Assembly: GCA_947396885.1 (NCBI GenBank)
Contig: OX377204.1
Span: forward strand, 93,816,728-93,880,727
Reading direction: 5' to 3'
DNA from: Heligmosomoides polygyrus polygyrus
Lineage: Eukaryota; Nematoda; Chromadorea; Rhabditida; Heligmosomidae
DNA length: 64,000 bases
Of this stretch, positions 1-12,448 are shown in pieces. Numbering within the stretch: the stretch's first letter is position 1; each line of letters starts with the position of its first letter. Position numbers and translations under genes: made by a program. The notes under the pieces were generated by a model that had not been told where the DNA came from, did not search any database, and saw only the letters and a program-made list of their open reading frames with translations.

Positions 1-59
1 AACACTTAGTAGAGGCTCTTGGCCGAAATTCTGAAACGACCTACGAAGTTATAGCTTCG

Positions 60-240
60 CGCTATCATTTCAGGCCGTCACAGATTAGGTGGGCCAGTCA
101 AATGCGCATTTTACTGACATCTTCACTCCACGACAGTCATAGTCGTTGAGATTCTGATCGATTTCTTAAGCACACAAGCTGTGAAAACACCCTGGGCTAC
201 TCTGGCACGCGACAGGGACTAATGTAAACGCTGCTGTCAA
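60..240 (+). repeat. RTE-clade LINE 3' tail, degenerate
   Basis: Broken frames read as the C-terminal tail typical of nematode RTE endonuclease/reverse-transcriptase ORFs: an IRWAxQ-like start and a WATLARDRD-like stretch near 200-225. A better preserved copy of the same tail lies at 52190-52450. Stops and indels make it non-functional. It sits in the dars-2 intron just before the off-window terminal exon. Family assignment is from motif memory, not a search. Confidence 0.6.
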
Positions 241-275
241 CACGACGGCAGGTGATGCGCAGGTGATGTACACAC

Positions 276-778
276 CTCCCGTACAGGAACAGAAGGGTCC
301 CCTTCACCGGTCAGCAGCGCCACGTAGCGATCCAGGCCCAAGGCGAAACCGCCGTGTGGTGGAGCTCCATGCGACAGCGCTTCAAGTAGATGGCTCTGAA
401 ATCGTCGGCTTCAAGCTGTACAACGGTTGACCAAGGGGCGTTTCGGATCGAGAACACCAGACCATCTCCTCCGTCTGCTCGCCGAGAATCTCCAGCACAC
501 GAGCCTGTTCCTTCGAGTCATGTATTCGAATGGAACCGCCGCCCATCTCCACGCCGTTGATCACCAAATCGTAATGCTGACCTGATTGCAGACAAGGTTC
601 GAGTCATCGGCGATAAACTGAGCAAGAGGCCCGTACCGGTGATGTCGAGAATTCTTGCCGGGTCGTGCAGCCATTGCTGATGCGCCTCGACTGGAGCTGT
701 GAACGGATGATGATTGGTGACCAGACGGCCGTCTTCCTCGGAAAACAGCGGAAAGTCGACGATCCAGTGCGCGGAGAT
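276..778 (-). CDS. dars-2: dars-2 exons 13-15: catalytic core with motif 3
   Basis: Three exons separated by 55-70 bp introns. Exon 13 (637-778) reads HWIVDFPLF followed by NHHPFTAP, the conserved stretch after the GAD insert. Exon 14 (463-581) carries [18 protein letters not shown], the aspartate/ATP pocket. Exon 15 (276-395) carries [20 protein letters not shown], class II motif 3, with the ATP-binding arginine at about residue 540. The donor after exon 15 is GAG|gtgtgt at 275. The expected FPK..G-like final exon is not seen in 1-275 and must lie outside the window. Confidence 0.93.
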
Positions 779-3700
779 CTGAAGACTACGATTACGCGGA
801 GGCGTTGAGCATGTATAAACTATTGCGAGGGACCCTAGCAGCGTGAAATAATTTTCAGGGTTTTTAACATAAGAAATTTCTTACATGCCCACCTGGCGTG
901 CATTTACACTTGCTTGGAATCCATTTTTCTTAGGTGCTTTACTGGAAACGTTTCTTATTCACTTTCTATTTAACCAGCCGTTCAGCGGCCTCGCGGCCGC
1001 CGACGACTGGTTGGGTGCTTCGCCCCCAAACCCCGAGAAGAAGACGCCCCAACCATCTTCTTTTCCCAACTTTTAGACCTTCATACTTTCATTGCGATAA
1101 AGAAGTGGTTTCACTATATATGGTACAGCCGTCAGAGCGGCCTTCAGCCGCACTGACGGCTTCTCAACGGCTTCGCGGTAGTAATAACTTCTCATCATCA
1201 ATTTTAGCTGCAACCTATGTCATTGTTTCCGCAGGAAGAACACCTTAACTGCGTCGATTGCGACAAGTTAGAAAGAAATAGAAAAAATGAACGACATCTA
1301 TGTATAATTTGATCAATATCGATTGATGGTGATCGATACATTAAAACGAACTTCAGATTCGTTTTCAGTGACCTTGATTGCCCTCAGGGCTCAAGGTTCG
1401 CGCCGCTTGAACGACATTCGCAAAAAATCGATAATATCGATCGATACCGATTGGTCAACTTCAGATTCGTGTTCAGCGACCTCAGTTACCCCAGGGCTGA
1501 AGTTTCGTGCCGCTTGAACAACATCCACAAAAAATCGATAATATTGATCGATGCCGATTGCATCCCTTGCTGTGTACGCCTCCCGTCAATGATCATCTAA
1601 ATGCCCAAGCACGGTTGCCGACGTGTTCGGCACGTCTTCTGAATCCCTATGCTCCGCACTTGATCTCCATTCATATTCTGAGGCGCTGCCCGCTGAATAT
1701 ATCGTGTACTTCGGTGATCCGCCGCCAAGTTATAAATTCGCCAACAATCGCCCATGGTTAAGCTGAAATAAAACCCGGCTGACATACGCCGTACTGTCGT
1801 AGGCATCTTTTGGTTTCACCAGGAAACTATCTCAACGGTAGGTCGGAACGGCCCAAGTGTTGTATATGGGCAGAATCGCCTCTCTCTGGGAAACAAGAAA
1901 ACGCAAATATCTCGACCCCAATACAACTGTGCACAGAGTTAGGGACAACGGAAGTTGGGTCGTTGGCGGCGTTAGAACTATGCCTGGAGGCGGAGGGCGG
2001 GCTCAAGCTGGCAGGAAACAGCGATGACGAGCGAGCGATGGTGGCGCAGTGCGTAGAGGGGCGGCGTAATCCCCATAATCGCCGTTTCCAACCAACTTGA
2101 GCTCGCCCTCCGTGTGCAGGCACAGGGCTAACACCGCCAACGGCCCAACTTCTGTCGTCTCTAACTCTGCGCAGAGTTGTATTGGGGTCGAGATATTTGC
2201 ATTTTCTTGTTTCCCAGAGAAAAGCGATTCTGCCCATATACAACACTTGGGCCGTTCCGACCTACCGTTGAGATAGTTTCCTGGTCAGTCCCCCTCCACG
2301 TGACCGACACGTGACATTAGCCGATTATATATACGTAAGATAAAATTTTTAGTCATCACTTACATTTACATTTTTATTAAAATTCATTCATTCATTTTTA
2401 TTTTTATTTCATTATGTCTTGTTTTTGTCCTCTATTTATATTTACACTATTCTTTATTAATCGGTATTCATTAAAAATTGATCTTTCCGTCTGTCACGTC
2501 CGTCCACACAAAATTAGTGGCCACTCTGCGAGGTTCGCAAAAATTCGGTTATTATTACCTACCTCCGCATCTGAAAGCCCGTTGAAGTTGAGAAACATGA
2601 AAATGTATTCAAAGGTGGGCAAGCTTCCGAAGAGTTAAACAAAATCAATCGATCGCTATCGATTTTTCCTCCGAATTGAGCATTTTAGCCAGCAGCACCG
2701 CAAATTCTATGGTCAGGGTTCATAATAAATGGATAGTATCGGCTACGATCAACAACAGTGAAATAGAGGGAAGAAACCCAAAGCCGCCCTTGTAGATAAC
2801 GTCTTGTCGTTTCTTCACCACACTGCTACACCTTGCTAGCAGACGGAAGCTGTAGTCTAGTGTCTTTCGAGGGATAGAGGGATACTGTAGGAACACCTCA
2901 AGGCCCAACATCATGACTGTCGGCTCTTGCTCAAACCGTTAAGTTGCAATTTCGATGGGAACCATTCCAGAAGAATCTCCTTAGCTGGGCTACTTTGGCA
3001 CACGACAACGACGTATCGAGGCCGTATTCCTCAAATTCCTCAAATTCCTCAAAGTTATTCCTCAAATTTATTTCCCATAGGTGTCTTTTATTTAAAACTT
3101 TGCAATACTAGCCGTTATAAAAACGAATCCGTGCGTCTGTCGCAACGTCTGTCCGCGCCAAATTAATGGCCGTTTAGCGAGGAGTGTCACAATTCGGTTA
3201 AGGTTACGTTCCTTGTTAGCAGACAGAAGCTGCAAACTGCTGACCTTTTAGGGATACTGTAGGAACATCCGAAGACCCAGCATCACAACAATCGGCTCTT
3301 GTACAAAGCGCTCAGCCACAAATTCAATGACGATCATGTCCGAAGAATCTTCATAGCTGGACTATTTTGGCACACGAAAGGGATGTATGGAGAATGAAGA
3401 ATATTCCTTAACTGAAACTCTTCTTTCCTAAACATCTTCTTGAAAACATTACAACATTGTGCATAAAAAATGAATCCGTGCGCCTGTCACGACATCTGTC
3501 CGCGCAAAATTAATGGCCACTTGGCGAGCAGTGGCACAATTCGATTAATTTTACGTTCCTTGTTAGCAAACAGAAGCTGCTGGCGTCTAAGGGCAACTGT
3601 AGGAACACCTAGAGACCCAGCATCACGAAAATCGGCTCTTGTTATAACCGTTAAGCTTCAAATTCGATGGGAACCATGCCAGAAGAATCTTCATGGCTGG

Positions 3701-6700
3701 GCCATTTTGGCGCACGAAAACGATGTATAGAGATTGAACGTTGTTCCTCACCTGAAATTCATTTCTCCTAAACATCTTCTTGAAAACATTGCAGTATTCT
3801 TTATAAAAAATGAATCCGTGCGTCTGTCACCGTGTCAGTCCGTGGAAAATTAATTGCCGCTTTGTGAGGAGTGCCACTCCTCCTTTGATGTAACAATTTT
3901 ATTGTCAGTACACTGCGAACCTTGCGCTCCTTACGGAGCCCGGCGACATCGGCGACCAGGTTCCGCAGCTGTCCAAGGGTCCAGTGCACACCGGCTTCGT
4001 CGCCCCAGCTGGAAAAAGAGACACTGGACCGCCTGAAGACACTTGGAAGCAGCTACGACTCGCCTCAAAATCGCGCAGTCATCCTCTTCTATACCGTACT
4101 GATCTACAAACGCCGTGTACGGCACTCTTCTCAGCCACAGCTTCTTCGATCGGTCACAGATGGCGAACGACTAAAGGAGACGATGAGGACCCGTGGTTCA
4201 CCGCAAAAAGAGCCTGCTGGCCTACAAGTGGGGTTTCAAGGACGAAAATCCCTGCTAGCTCACCCGAGACAGCTCGTTCATATCGAGAAGTCGTTTGAAT
4301 TCCTTCTTCACAGCCGTTCGAATATTCCTGGCCTGTCCTTTGCACACAATCAATCGTGCCACCCAGTCCTGGCCTTGGCTCTTGTTCTCTGGACGGAGGA
4401 AACCTAAAACTCTCCACTTATCAAAGCGGTACTTGTCGCTAATGTGGCCTACATGGGGAGGCAGGAGCAAAACAGACCAATAGGGCCGCATGGAATGGGC
4501 GTGGCACTTAACGCAGCGAATCGAGTGGCTCTCGGTGTGAGCGACTAGCCAGAGTGACCTACTGCGCCATTTTGGCACACAACATCAATGAGTGGAGGCG
4601 TAGGAAATCAATGATGCGTTATATCTCGACTACCTGAGGGAAGGCGTGGCCTCGTTTTAGAAATGATGCCTCCCATTGTCCTGTTTGGCACATGTCGTTA
4701 ATGTGGCCTACATGGAGGACGAAGACGCACGAGACCAATCAGGCCGCATAGAATGGACGTCAAACTATACTGTGCTGCTCGTCTTCCCATGTATGTCACA
4801 TTAACGGCAAGTAGCGTTCAAGCTGCAGTCCTAGTTCGGATTCGAAACCTCACGATGTGAACTTCTGCTTAGAATTCATTTTTGATCAGTGGTCAGTGAT
4901 CCTCACGCCCGGTCCGATTACCTGGGGCTTTGCCACGGAAAAGCGTAGAAGCCGTTCGCTATGGTTCACCTGCTTTGAAGTTTGTCCATCGCCAAACATA
5001 GCCATGGTCCCTACCTCAAACGGCTAACTCTTGACGAAAATCGATAAATCGATCGACAACAATCGACCGACCGATATTGATCACACGTAGAGAGGTCAGT
5101 CTACTTACCAACACACTAGGGTGTGAAGTCAGCCGCGGTATGAAGCCTTCCTTTAGGACAATGGGCGGACAGACGCATAAACAGAGTCACGGACAGTGTG
5201 AAAGACGAACAGACTAGCCTTTTTAATAAAGGATTCCAATACTGTTTTATTGTTTGTCAAGAAAAGTGCATTCCTGTCAGAGATATTGTACCGTTCGTCT
5301 GTCACTCTATCCGCGACTCTGTCTGTGCGTCTGTCATCAGTATATCGCCCAGATCTCCTTCAAGTTTAAGCCTTCCGCGAGGTCTAGCAGTGAGGCGCTC
5401 CTATATATAACAGTGAACGTGCAATGCGTCGAGTGGTCCCTACTTCAAGCGGCTAACTCTCGATGAAAATCGATAACTGATATCGATCTGTTGATCGATA
5501 ATAATCGACCGATCGATACTACTCACAACTAGAAAGGTCAGTGTTCTTGCCAACATATTAGCGTGTCAAGTCAGCCACGGTGTGAAACCCTCATTTAGGC
5601 CAATGGGCGTGGGCGGACGGACGCATAGAGAGAGAGTCACGGACAAGGTGATAGACGAACAGACTAGCCCTTTTAATTTAACAGTAGGATTCGTCTACTG
5701 TTTTATTCCATGTCGAGTAAAGTGCATCCCTATTTGTCAGGGATAATGTACCGTTCGTCTGTCACTCTGTCCGTGATCTGTCTATGCGTCTGCGGTCAGT
5801 ACTTCGCTCAGATCTTCTTCATCTCTGAGCCTTCCACGAGGTCTAGCAGTAAGGCGCTTCTATATACAACAGCGAACGTGCGATGTGTTTGCGTCGAATG
5901 GTCCCTGCTTCAAGCTGCTAACTCTCGACGAAAGTCGATAAATCGATCGATAATTATCAATCGATCGGTATAGCTCACAAGTTGAGAGGTCAGTCTACTT
6001 GCCCCATATTAGCGTGGTATTTTTTTTTTCCTAAAGTCCGCCGAGAAGTGAAGCCCTTTTCTAGGTCCACGGGCAGATGGACGCATAGACAGAGTCACGG
6101 ACAGGGTCACAGACGAACACACTAGCCTTTTTAATGTAGTAGGATTCCGTTTACCAAGAAATGTGCATTCATATTTGTCAGGGATAATGTACCGTCTGTC
6201 TGTCGCCCTGTCCGTGACTCTGTCTACGCGTCTGTGGTCAGTACATCGCCCAGATCTTGCCCTTCTTTAAGCCTTCCCAAGGCCTCGCAGTGAGGCGCTC
6301 CCATATACAACTGCGGACGTGCGGTGCACTTGCGCCGCGTGAACGCCGCAAGCCGCCCGTGTAACAAACAAACCCAGTTTGTCCGTGCAATCCTCGATTC
6401 GCCACGGTATGCGCATGTCCGGTTTGTCGCTGCCGTAGAGTCGCATCGCATCGCTGTACCTCAGACGTGGAAACGGTGCCGTGGGCTTCAGATCAGCCTA
6501 GAACTCACATTGGTCATATTTATTCGAGGAGTTTAAAGAACGTAGCTATACCGTATCTTATGGCTAGTTGGTCAACGGCTTCTGCTGACGGCTAGTTCTC
6601 TGTCCACTAATCAACAAGTTTGTTTCTATTTATTTAGCGTACAAGAATCGGCCCCCAAAAAAGACATCAAAACTGCTTCTTGGGCGGAGCTCTACACAAG

Positions 6701-9700
6701 AGACGGCGGAGTTCAACCCGATAATCTGATCAGGGCAAGATCGGCTTTCACATGTTCTTAGGAGCTACACAAGTCGTAGTAAGTACAATCAAGCGACTAA
6801 GGCGAGGTACCGTGAATGAATCAAATAGTGGGTGGAGCCCTGCATCAAAGTGGGTGGGGTTTTTTTCTATAAGCTATGGCTATTCGCTTTGCGTGGCGCT
6901 TTGTACTCAGCATTTCATGCAAAGGAAGTCGTTGGATAAGAACATGAATCACTTCTTCGCGGATTGGAATTAGGCTAAAAAGTGGGCGGAGTCCGTCAAT
7001 ATCTAACAGTAACCTGGCGATCGCATCTCCACCCTCCTCTAGTCCAACAAGTGTTAACTTCAGTGTTTACCTACAGGCAATGTATGTACACATTGAGTCG
7101 CCCGAGACAAAGTGGGCGGAGTTCTGCACAAAGTAGGCGGAGCCTATCGAAAAATAGGCGGGTTTATACCACCGGAAGTAACTATCCATTTCCCATTACA
7201 CCTTGTACTTAATGGGGAACATTTCGTTACAAAATCACTTTCTAGGAAGGCGTTGTGCATAGAAGTGGGCGGAGTTCAGCCCAGATGATACGGTGTCTTC
7301 CCTAGGACAAGACCGCCCATAAACGCACTGGGTGTCGACATGTCCCCGTAAATGCCAACAAATGGCTCAGGCAAAGTAGCATGAAAAGTTCTCAGAATTC
7401 CAGTGGGAGAAGCACGAAAGTGGGCGTGGTCTGCTAATAGATACGGATACCTAATCGAACAATATTTAGCATTTTAGAAAGGATTCCCATGCTAATTGCA
7501 GCGTTTACGTTCAGGCAATCCACGAATTCAGAAAAGTGCCTGAAACAAATAGGCAGCGATCTGCATTCAAGTAGGCGGAGCCTTCACAAAAGTAGGCGGA
7601 GTTGTGCCACCAGACGTCACTATACATTTCCCACTACACCTCGTAATTAATGGGAAACGCTTAGTTACAAGACCACTTTCTGAGAAGGCGCTCAGCAAAC
7701 AAGTGAGCGGAGTTCTGCCTGAGGATACAGTAACCTACTCTGGACAAGACCGCCCACAAATGCACTAGATTTTAGCAAGCTCCTGTAAATACCAATAAGT
7801 AGCTTAGGCAAAATATCCCTAAAAGTGCTTAAAAATCGCCACTGAGAGGAGCCTGACCCAAAAAGTGGGCGGAGTCGTTAAATAGATACGCTAACCTAGA
7901 TATCTAGCGTTTCATTTAGCAAATCCTAACTACATCCTTTACCTATAGGTATTCCGTGCACTCAGAAATGTTCCTGAAACTAAGTGGGCGGAGCCCTAAA
8001 GGAAAGTGGTCGAACTCAACAAACGGTGGGCGAAGCCCTGCGCAAGAGTGGGCGGATTTCTGCCTGCAGATGAAGAGCTGACCGTTTCCAACCATATCTT
8101 GTACCTCGCGGAGAACATTTAGCTCCAAACACTTTCTGGGAAGGCGCTCTAGTGGGCGGAGTTCATCTGGGGAAACAGTGACTGCCAGCGTATGATCGCC
8201 CATTACAAACACACTGGAATTCGACAAGCTGCAGTGATTACTATCAAGCGACTTAGACGAAGAATCCTGAAAAGCGATCAGCGTTCACCAGTGGGCGGAG
8301 CTACATGCAAGTGGGCGGACTCCGTTGAGATATACAGCAACCTTGGGCAATATCATGCATTTAATCCGGCAAGTCCTACCTAAAGGAAATCCGTGCACCC
8401 AGAAAAGTGCCCGAAATAATGTAGGCGGAGATCTGTATAAAAATAGGCGGAGCGGCACCGCGAGGTACACCCGCCCCTGCTGGGGGCGTAGCGTCAGGAG
8501 GTACAGCCGCTGTTCTGCGGACCGGAAACATTTGATTTGCGTATCAAAGGTTTCGTAAGGCAGCTATTAGACTCTCGGTGAAGCCTAGGGGTTGGGGGTG
8601 GTTGAGCAAGGGGGACGAGAGGAAGATCGCACCCCCTCCTCCCCTCAGCAGGGGGAGGTGTACCTCCTGACCGTCCCCCGAATATTTCGCTCCAAAAATG
8701 CTTTCTGGAAAGGTGTAGAAGTAGGCGCAGCTCAACGTAAGTGTGGGCGGAGTACTGCCTGCAGGTGAAGGGTGAGGCGGAGTTCTGTCTGCAGATGAAG
8801 AGCTATCTGTAACCATATCTTGTACCTAGTGCTGAATATTTCGCTCCAAAAACGCTTTCTGAAAAGGTGTAGAAGTGACCGGAGCATAAAAGTAGGCGGA
8901 GCTCTACATAAGTGTAGACGGAGTTCTGCCTGCAGATGAAGAGCTATCCGTTTCCGACCACATCTTGACCTACTGGTGAATATTTCGCTCCAAAAACGCT
9001 TTCTGGAAAGGTATAGAAGTGGGAGGAGCATAAAAGTAGGCGGGCTCCACATAAGTGTGGGCGGGGTTCCGCCTGCAGATGAAGTATTATCACTTTCCGA
9101 CCATATCTTGTACCTATTGGTGAATATTTCGCTCCAAAAGACTTTCTGGAAAGGCGTTTTTCATAGAAGTGGGCGGAGTTCTTCCTAAGGATACGGTGAC
9201 ATTGTCGCCACAAGACAGTCCGCTACAAATGCAGTGGAGGTGGACAAGTTCCAGTGATTACTACCAAACCGTTAAGGCGAAGAATCCCAAAAAAGGCCTC
9301 TAAGTTCACCAGTGGGCGGAGTTGTGTGCAAAAGTAGGCGGAGTTCTTAAAAATATATGACAATCTGTCCTAAAGTCATCATTTTTTGTACACCGCTGCC
9401 TGGAATTTCTGAATTGTTAACACATACGAACAAAACTCCGCCCACTCGTATGCGGAGCCCCGCCCTTACGGAGTTTTGAATAGAATGCATCCACAAGTGG
9501 ACCAACTGACCAGCTCTTCTGGCCATGACGACACCAGCATCTCTTCCACCAGTGCCATAACTCCTTCCTGATTCGTGAACGACATCTCCAGGTCTACCTG
9601 AATCAGGATTGGCCATGATCCTTGCGTCGCTGATGCTTCGGAGAAGGATCCGCTCACCTGGGTGAATTCGGGTTGTCGATCGCCCTTCGAGCCTTCATCA

Positions 9701-12416
9701 CGGTAGCAGCGAGCGATCTGAGTAGCGTCAATCCCTGTGCACAATTCCTAAGAGAGTTGAAACTCAACCGAACAGACCTGAAAGTATCTATCGATGCCGC
9801 CGACCATGAGCAGTTGTTTGAACTGCTGTGGACTCTGCGGCAGAGAGTAGCAGAGACCTTGATTCGGTGGCGGCGCTGGCACCATGAACTCGGCCGCTCC
9901 ACCTGGCGTGCGTCGGAACAGCGTCGGGGTCTCAACCTGTGGAAAAGAAGACCTTACAATGATTATAGCAGTCATTATGTCCGTCACTCTGTCTGTGCGT
10001 CCGTCCGCCCATCTTATTGGCCTAACGAAGGGCTTTATATCTTGGCTGCCCTTACCAATTACTGTTTAGGGTTAACCACTCAAACTATGCATCACGACAA
10101 CGTGTGAACAATATCGATCGATCGACTATTATCGATCGATTTATCGATTTTCGTCGAGAGTTAGCCGTTGGAAGTAGAAGACATTGGTGTGGAGGGCGAT
10201 GGACAGAGCTCTCACAAGTGAACATCGCAAAAAAACGTGGGCAAATAGAGTGATCTCACAAAATGTGCGATATCGATTGTCAACTATTGCAGATTGATTT
10301 ATCGATTTTTTGGTCAGACTTCGTCGTTTAAAATAGAAGCCATAGATATGGTGGACAATGGATAGACTTGACAACAAATGAAGATCACGCAAATATGTTG
10401 CATAACAGATAGATTTCACAGTACGTAAACTCGATCGGTCAACTATCATTGATCGATTTATCGATTTTCGGCTAGAGTTAACCGTTGCAGGTAGAAGCCA
10501 AGGATTCAGAAGGCGATGGAAAGACTTCCCCACAAGCGAACATCACACAAAAATATGTGGACAAGAACAGTGATCTCACAACATGTCAGCGATATCGATC
10601 GGTCAACTATCATCGATCGACTTATCGACTTCCTCCGAGAGTTAGCCATTGGAAGTAGACGCCATGGGAATGGAGGGCGATGAGCAGGGTTCACAATAAG
10701 CGAAGATTTAGCAAAGATGTTCGCTAGTAGGTCGATCTCACAGCATGTGGACAATATCGATCGGTCGACTAGCATCGATCGATTTTCTGCCTTACTTAAC
10801 CGTAGCAGAAGTCATGGGCTCGGAAGGCGGTGGACAGGCTTCACAATCAGTGAGGCTCACGCAAATATGTTGGCAAGTAGATCGATCTCACAATATGGGA
10901 ACAATATCGATCGGTCAAATATTATCTATTGATTTATCGATTTTCGACGAACCAGCCAATTGAAGTCTCGATTTTGGATATGAGTAGCGATGGACAGACC
11001 TCAAAAAAGTGAATATCACGCAGATATGTTCGCAAGTGGTTTGATCTCACAACATCTCTTCCATTATACCTAAGAGCCAACATGGATTTGCTAAGGGACG
11101 CTCTATTGAAACAAACCTTCTGGAATCGCTAAATGGTTGGACATGTGCACTAGACGACAGAAAGAGCTGCGATGTTATTTATTTGGATTTTTCTAAAGCA
11201 TTTGATCGCGTTTGTCATAGTAAGCTTATTTTCAAGTTGGAGAAGCTCAAAGTTCATCCTATACTTGTAAATTGGATAAAGGAATTTATCACTGGAAGAA
11301 AATATCAGGTCAAGGTCAACAAACATTATTCTGAAACTGAAGATGTTAAAAGCGGTGTACCTCAGGGAAGTGTTTTATCACCACTTCTGTTCGCTGTTTA
11401 TACCTACGACCTTGCCCAGGTTGTTAGTGACTTTGGAATACGTTTTAAGCAGTATGCTGACGATGTCAAGATTTACTGTGAGACTGGAAACAACTCATCA
11501 GCTAATCTTCAGTCCGCAATTGATGCTATTAGTGAGTGGTCCCGTTTGTGGTCCCTGCCTCTATCTCCTGAGAAAACAGTTCATATGAGGCTAGGTAGCT
11601 GTCCAGGTCCCGCAACTTTTAACATTCAAGGTACCATCATTCCTACTGTTGATCATGTTGTTGATTTAGGATTTTCTTACAATAACAAGTTAGACTTTAG
11701 CGAGCACTACAAAAGCATTTGCGGGAGAGCGTATGTCCGCACTTACCAAATTTTCAAAGGATTGGGTACGAAGAACATCCAGGTTTTAATTAAGGTGTAC
11801 AAAACCTACGTTAGACCGCTTTTAGAATGCGGTACAACAGTGTTTTACCTTGTAAGAAAAAGGATATGGCAGCTATTGAGAAGATTCAGAATAATTTCAC
11901 TAGAAAATTAATTGTCAGATATGGTGGATTTTTGTATTCTCTAATACCAAGGTCTACAATTAAAAACAAATTTCTCTGTCTTCATTCATTGGAAACACGT
12001 AGGAAACTAAGAGATGTCTTCATGGTTTTTAAGATAATGTCTGGAATGTGTGACGTTGATAGCGCAACATTCTACAGTTACATAGCATCGAAGACGCGAG
12101 GAAATTGCTATAAACTGACTTACCGAAGACCTAGGACTAATATCCGAGCGAATTCATTTGTTGTAAGAGCAGGATCTATGTACGTCTCTTTGAAAAGCGC
12201 GATAGTGCATACACCTCCCAACTTTCCTTCTTTCAAACGGATGGCCTCTGAGAAGATTCTCAGCTTTTAAACATTTCACTACCCATACTTTCACCTCTCG
12301 ATTCCTACCTTAATGAATAGTCTTGCTTTAACGCTGCTATTGTACGAAGTATTCTCATAATGGTCTGTGTTGCTGTTCGTCGCGTTTTCTAACGTTTGTC
12401 TTAAACAACGTAATAA

Positions 12417-12448
<32 letters not shown>

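Noticed and set aside
4420..4475. Minus-strand [10 protein letters not shown] as the AspRS YGxDKPD exon
   Set aside because: It lies in a SINE-like repeat present elsewhere. The true YGSDKPDMR exon was found at 6374-6497.
8544..9213. Repeated minus-strand ORFs reading AKYSP and FWSEIF
   Set aside because: They are translations of the 148-bp tandem units in several frames, with no splice or start logic.
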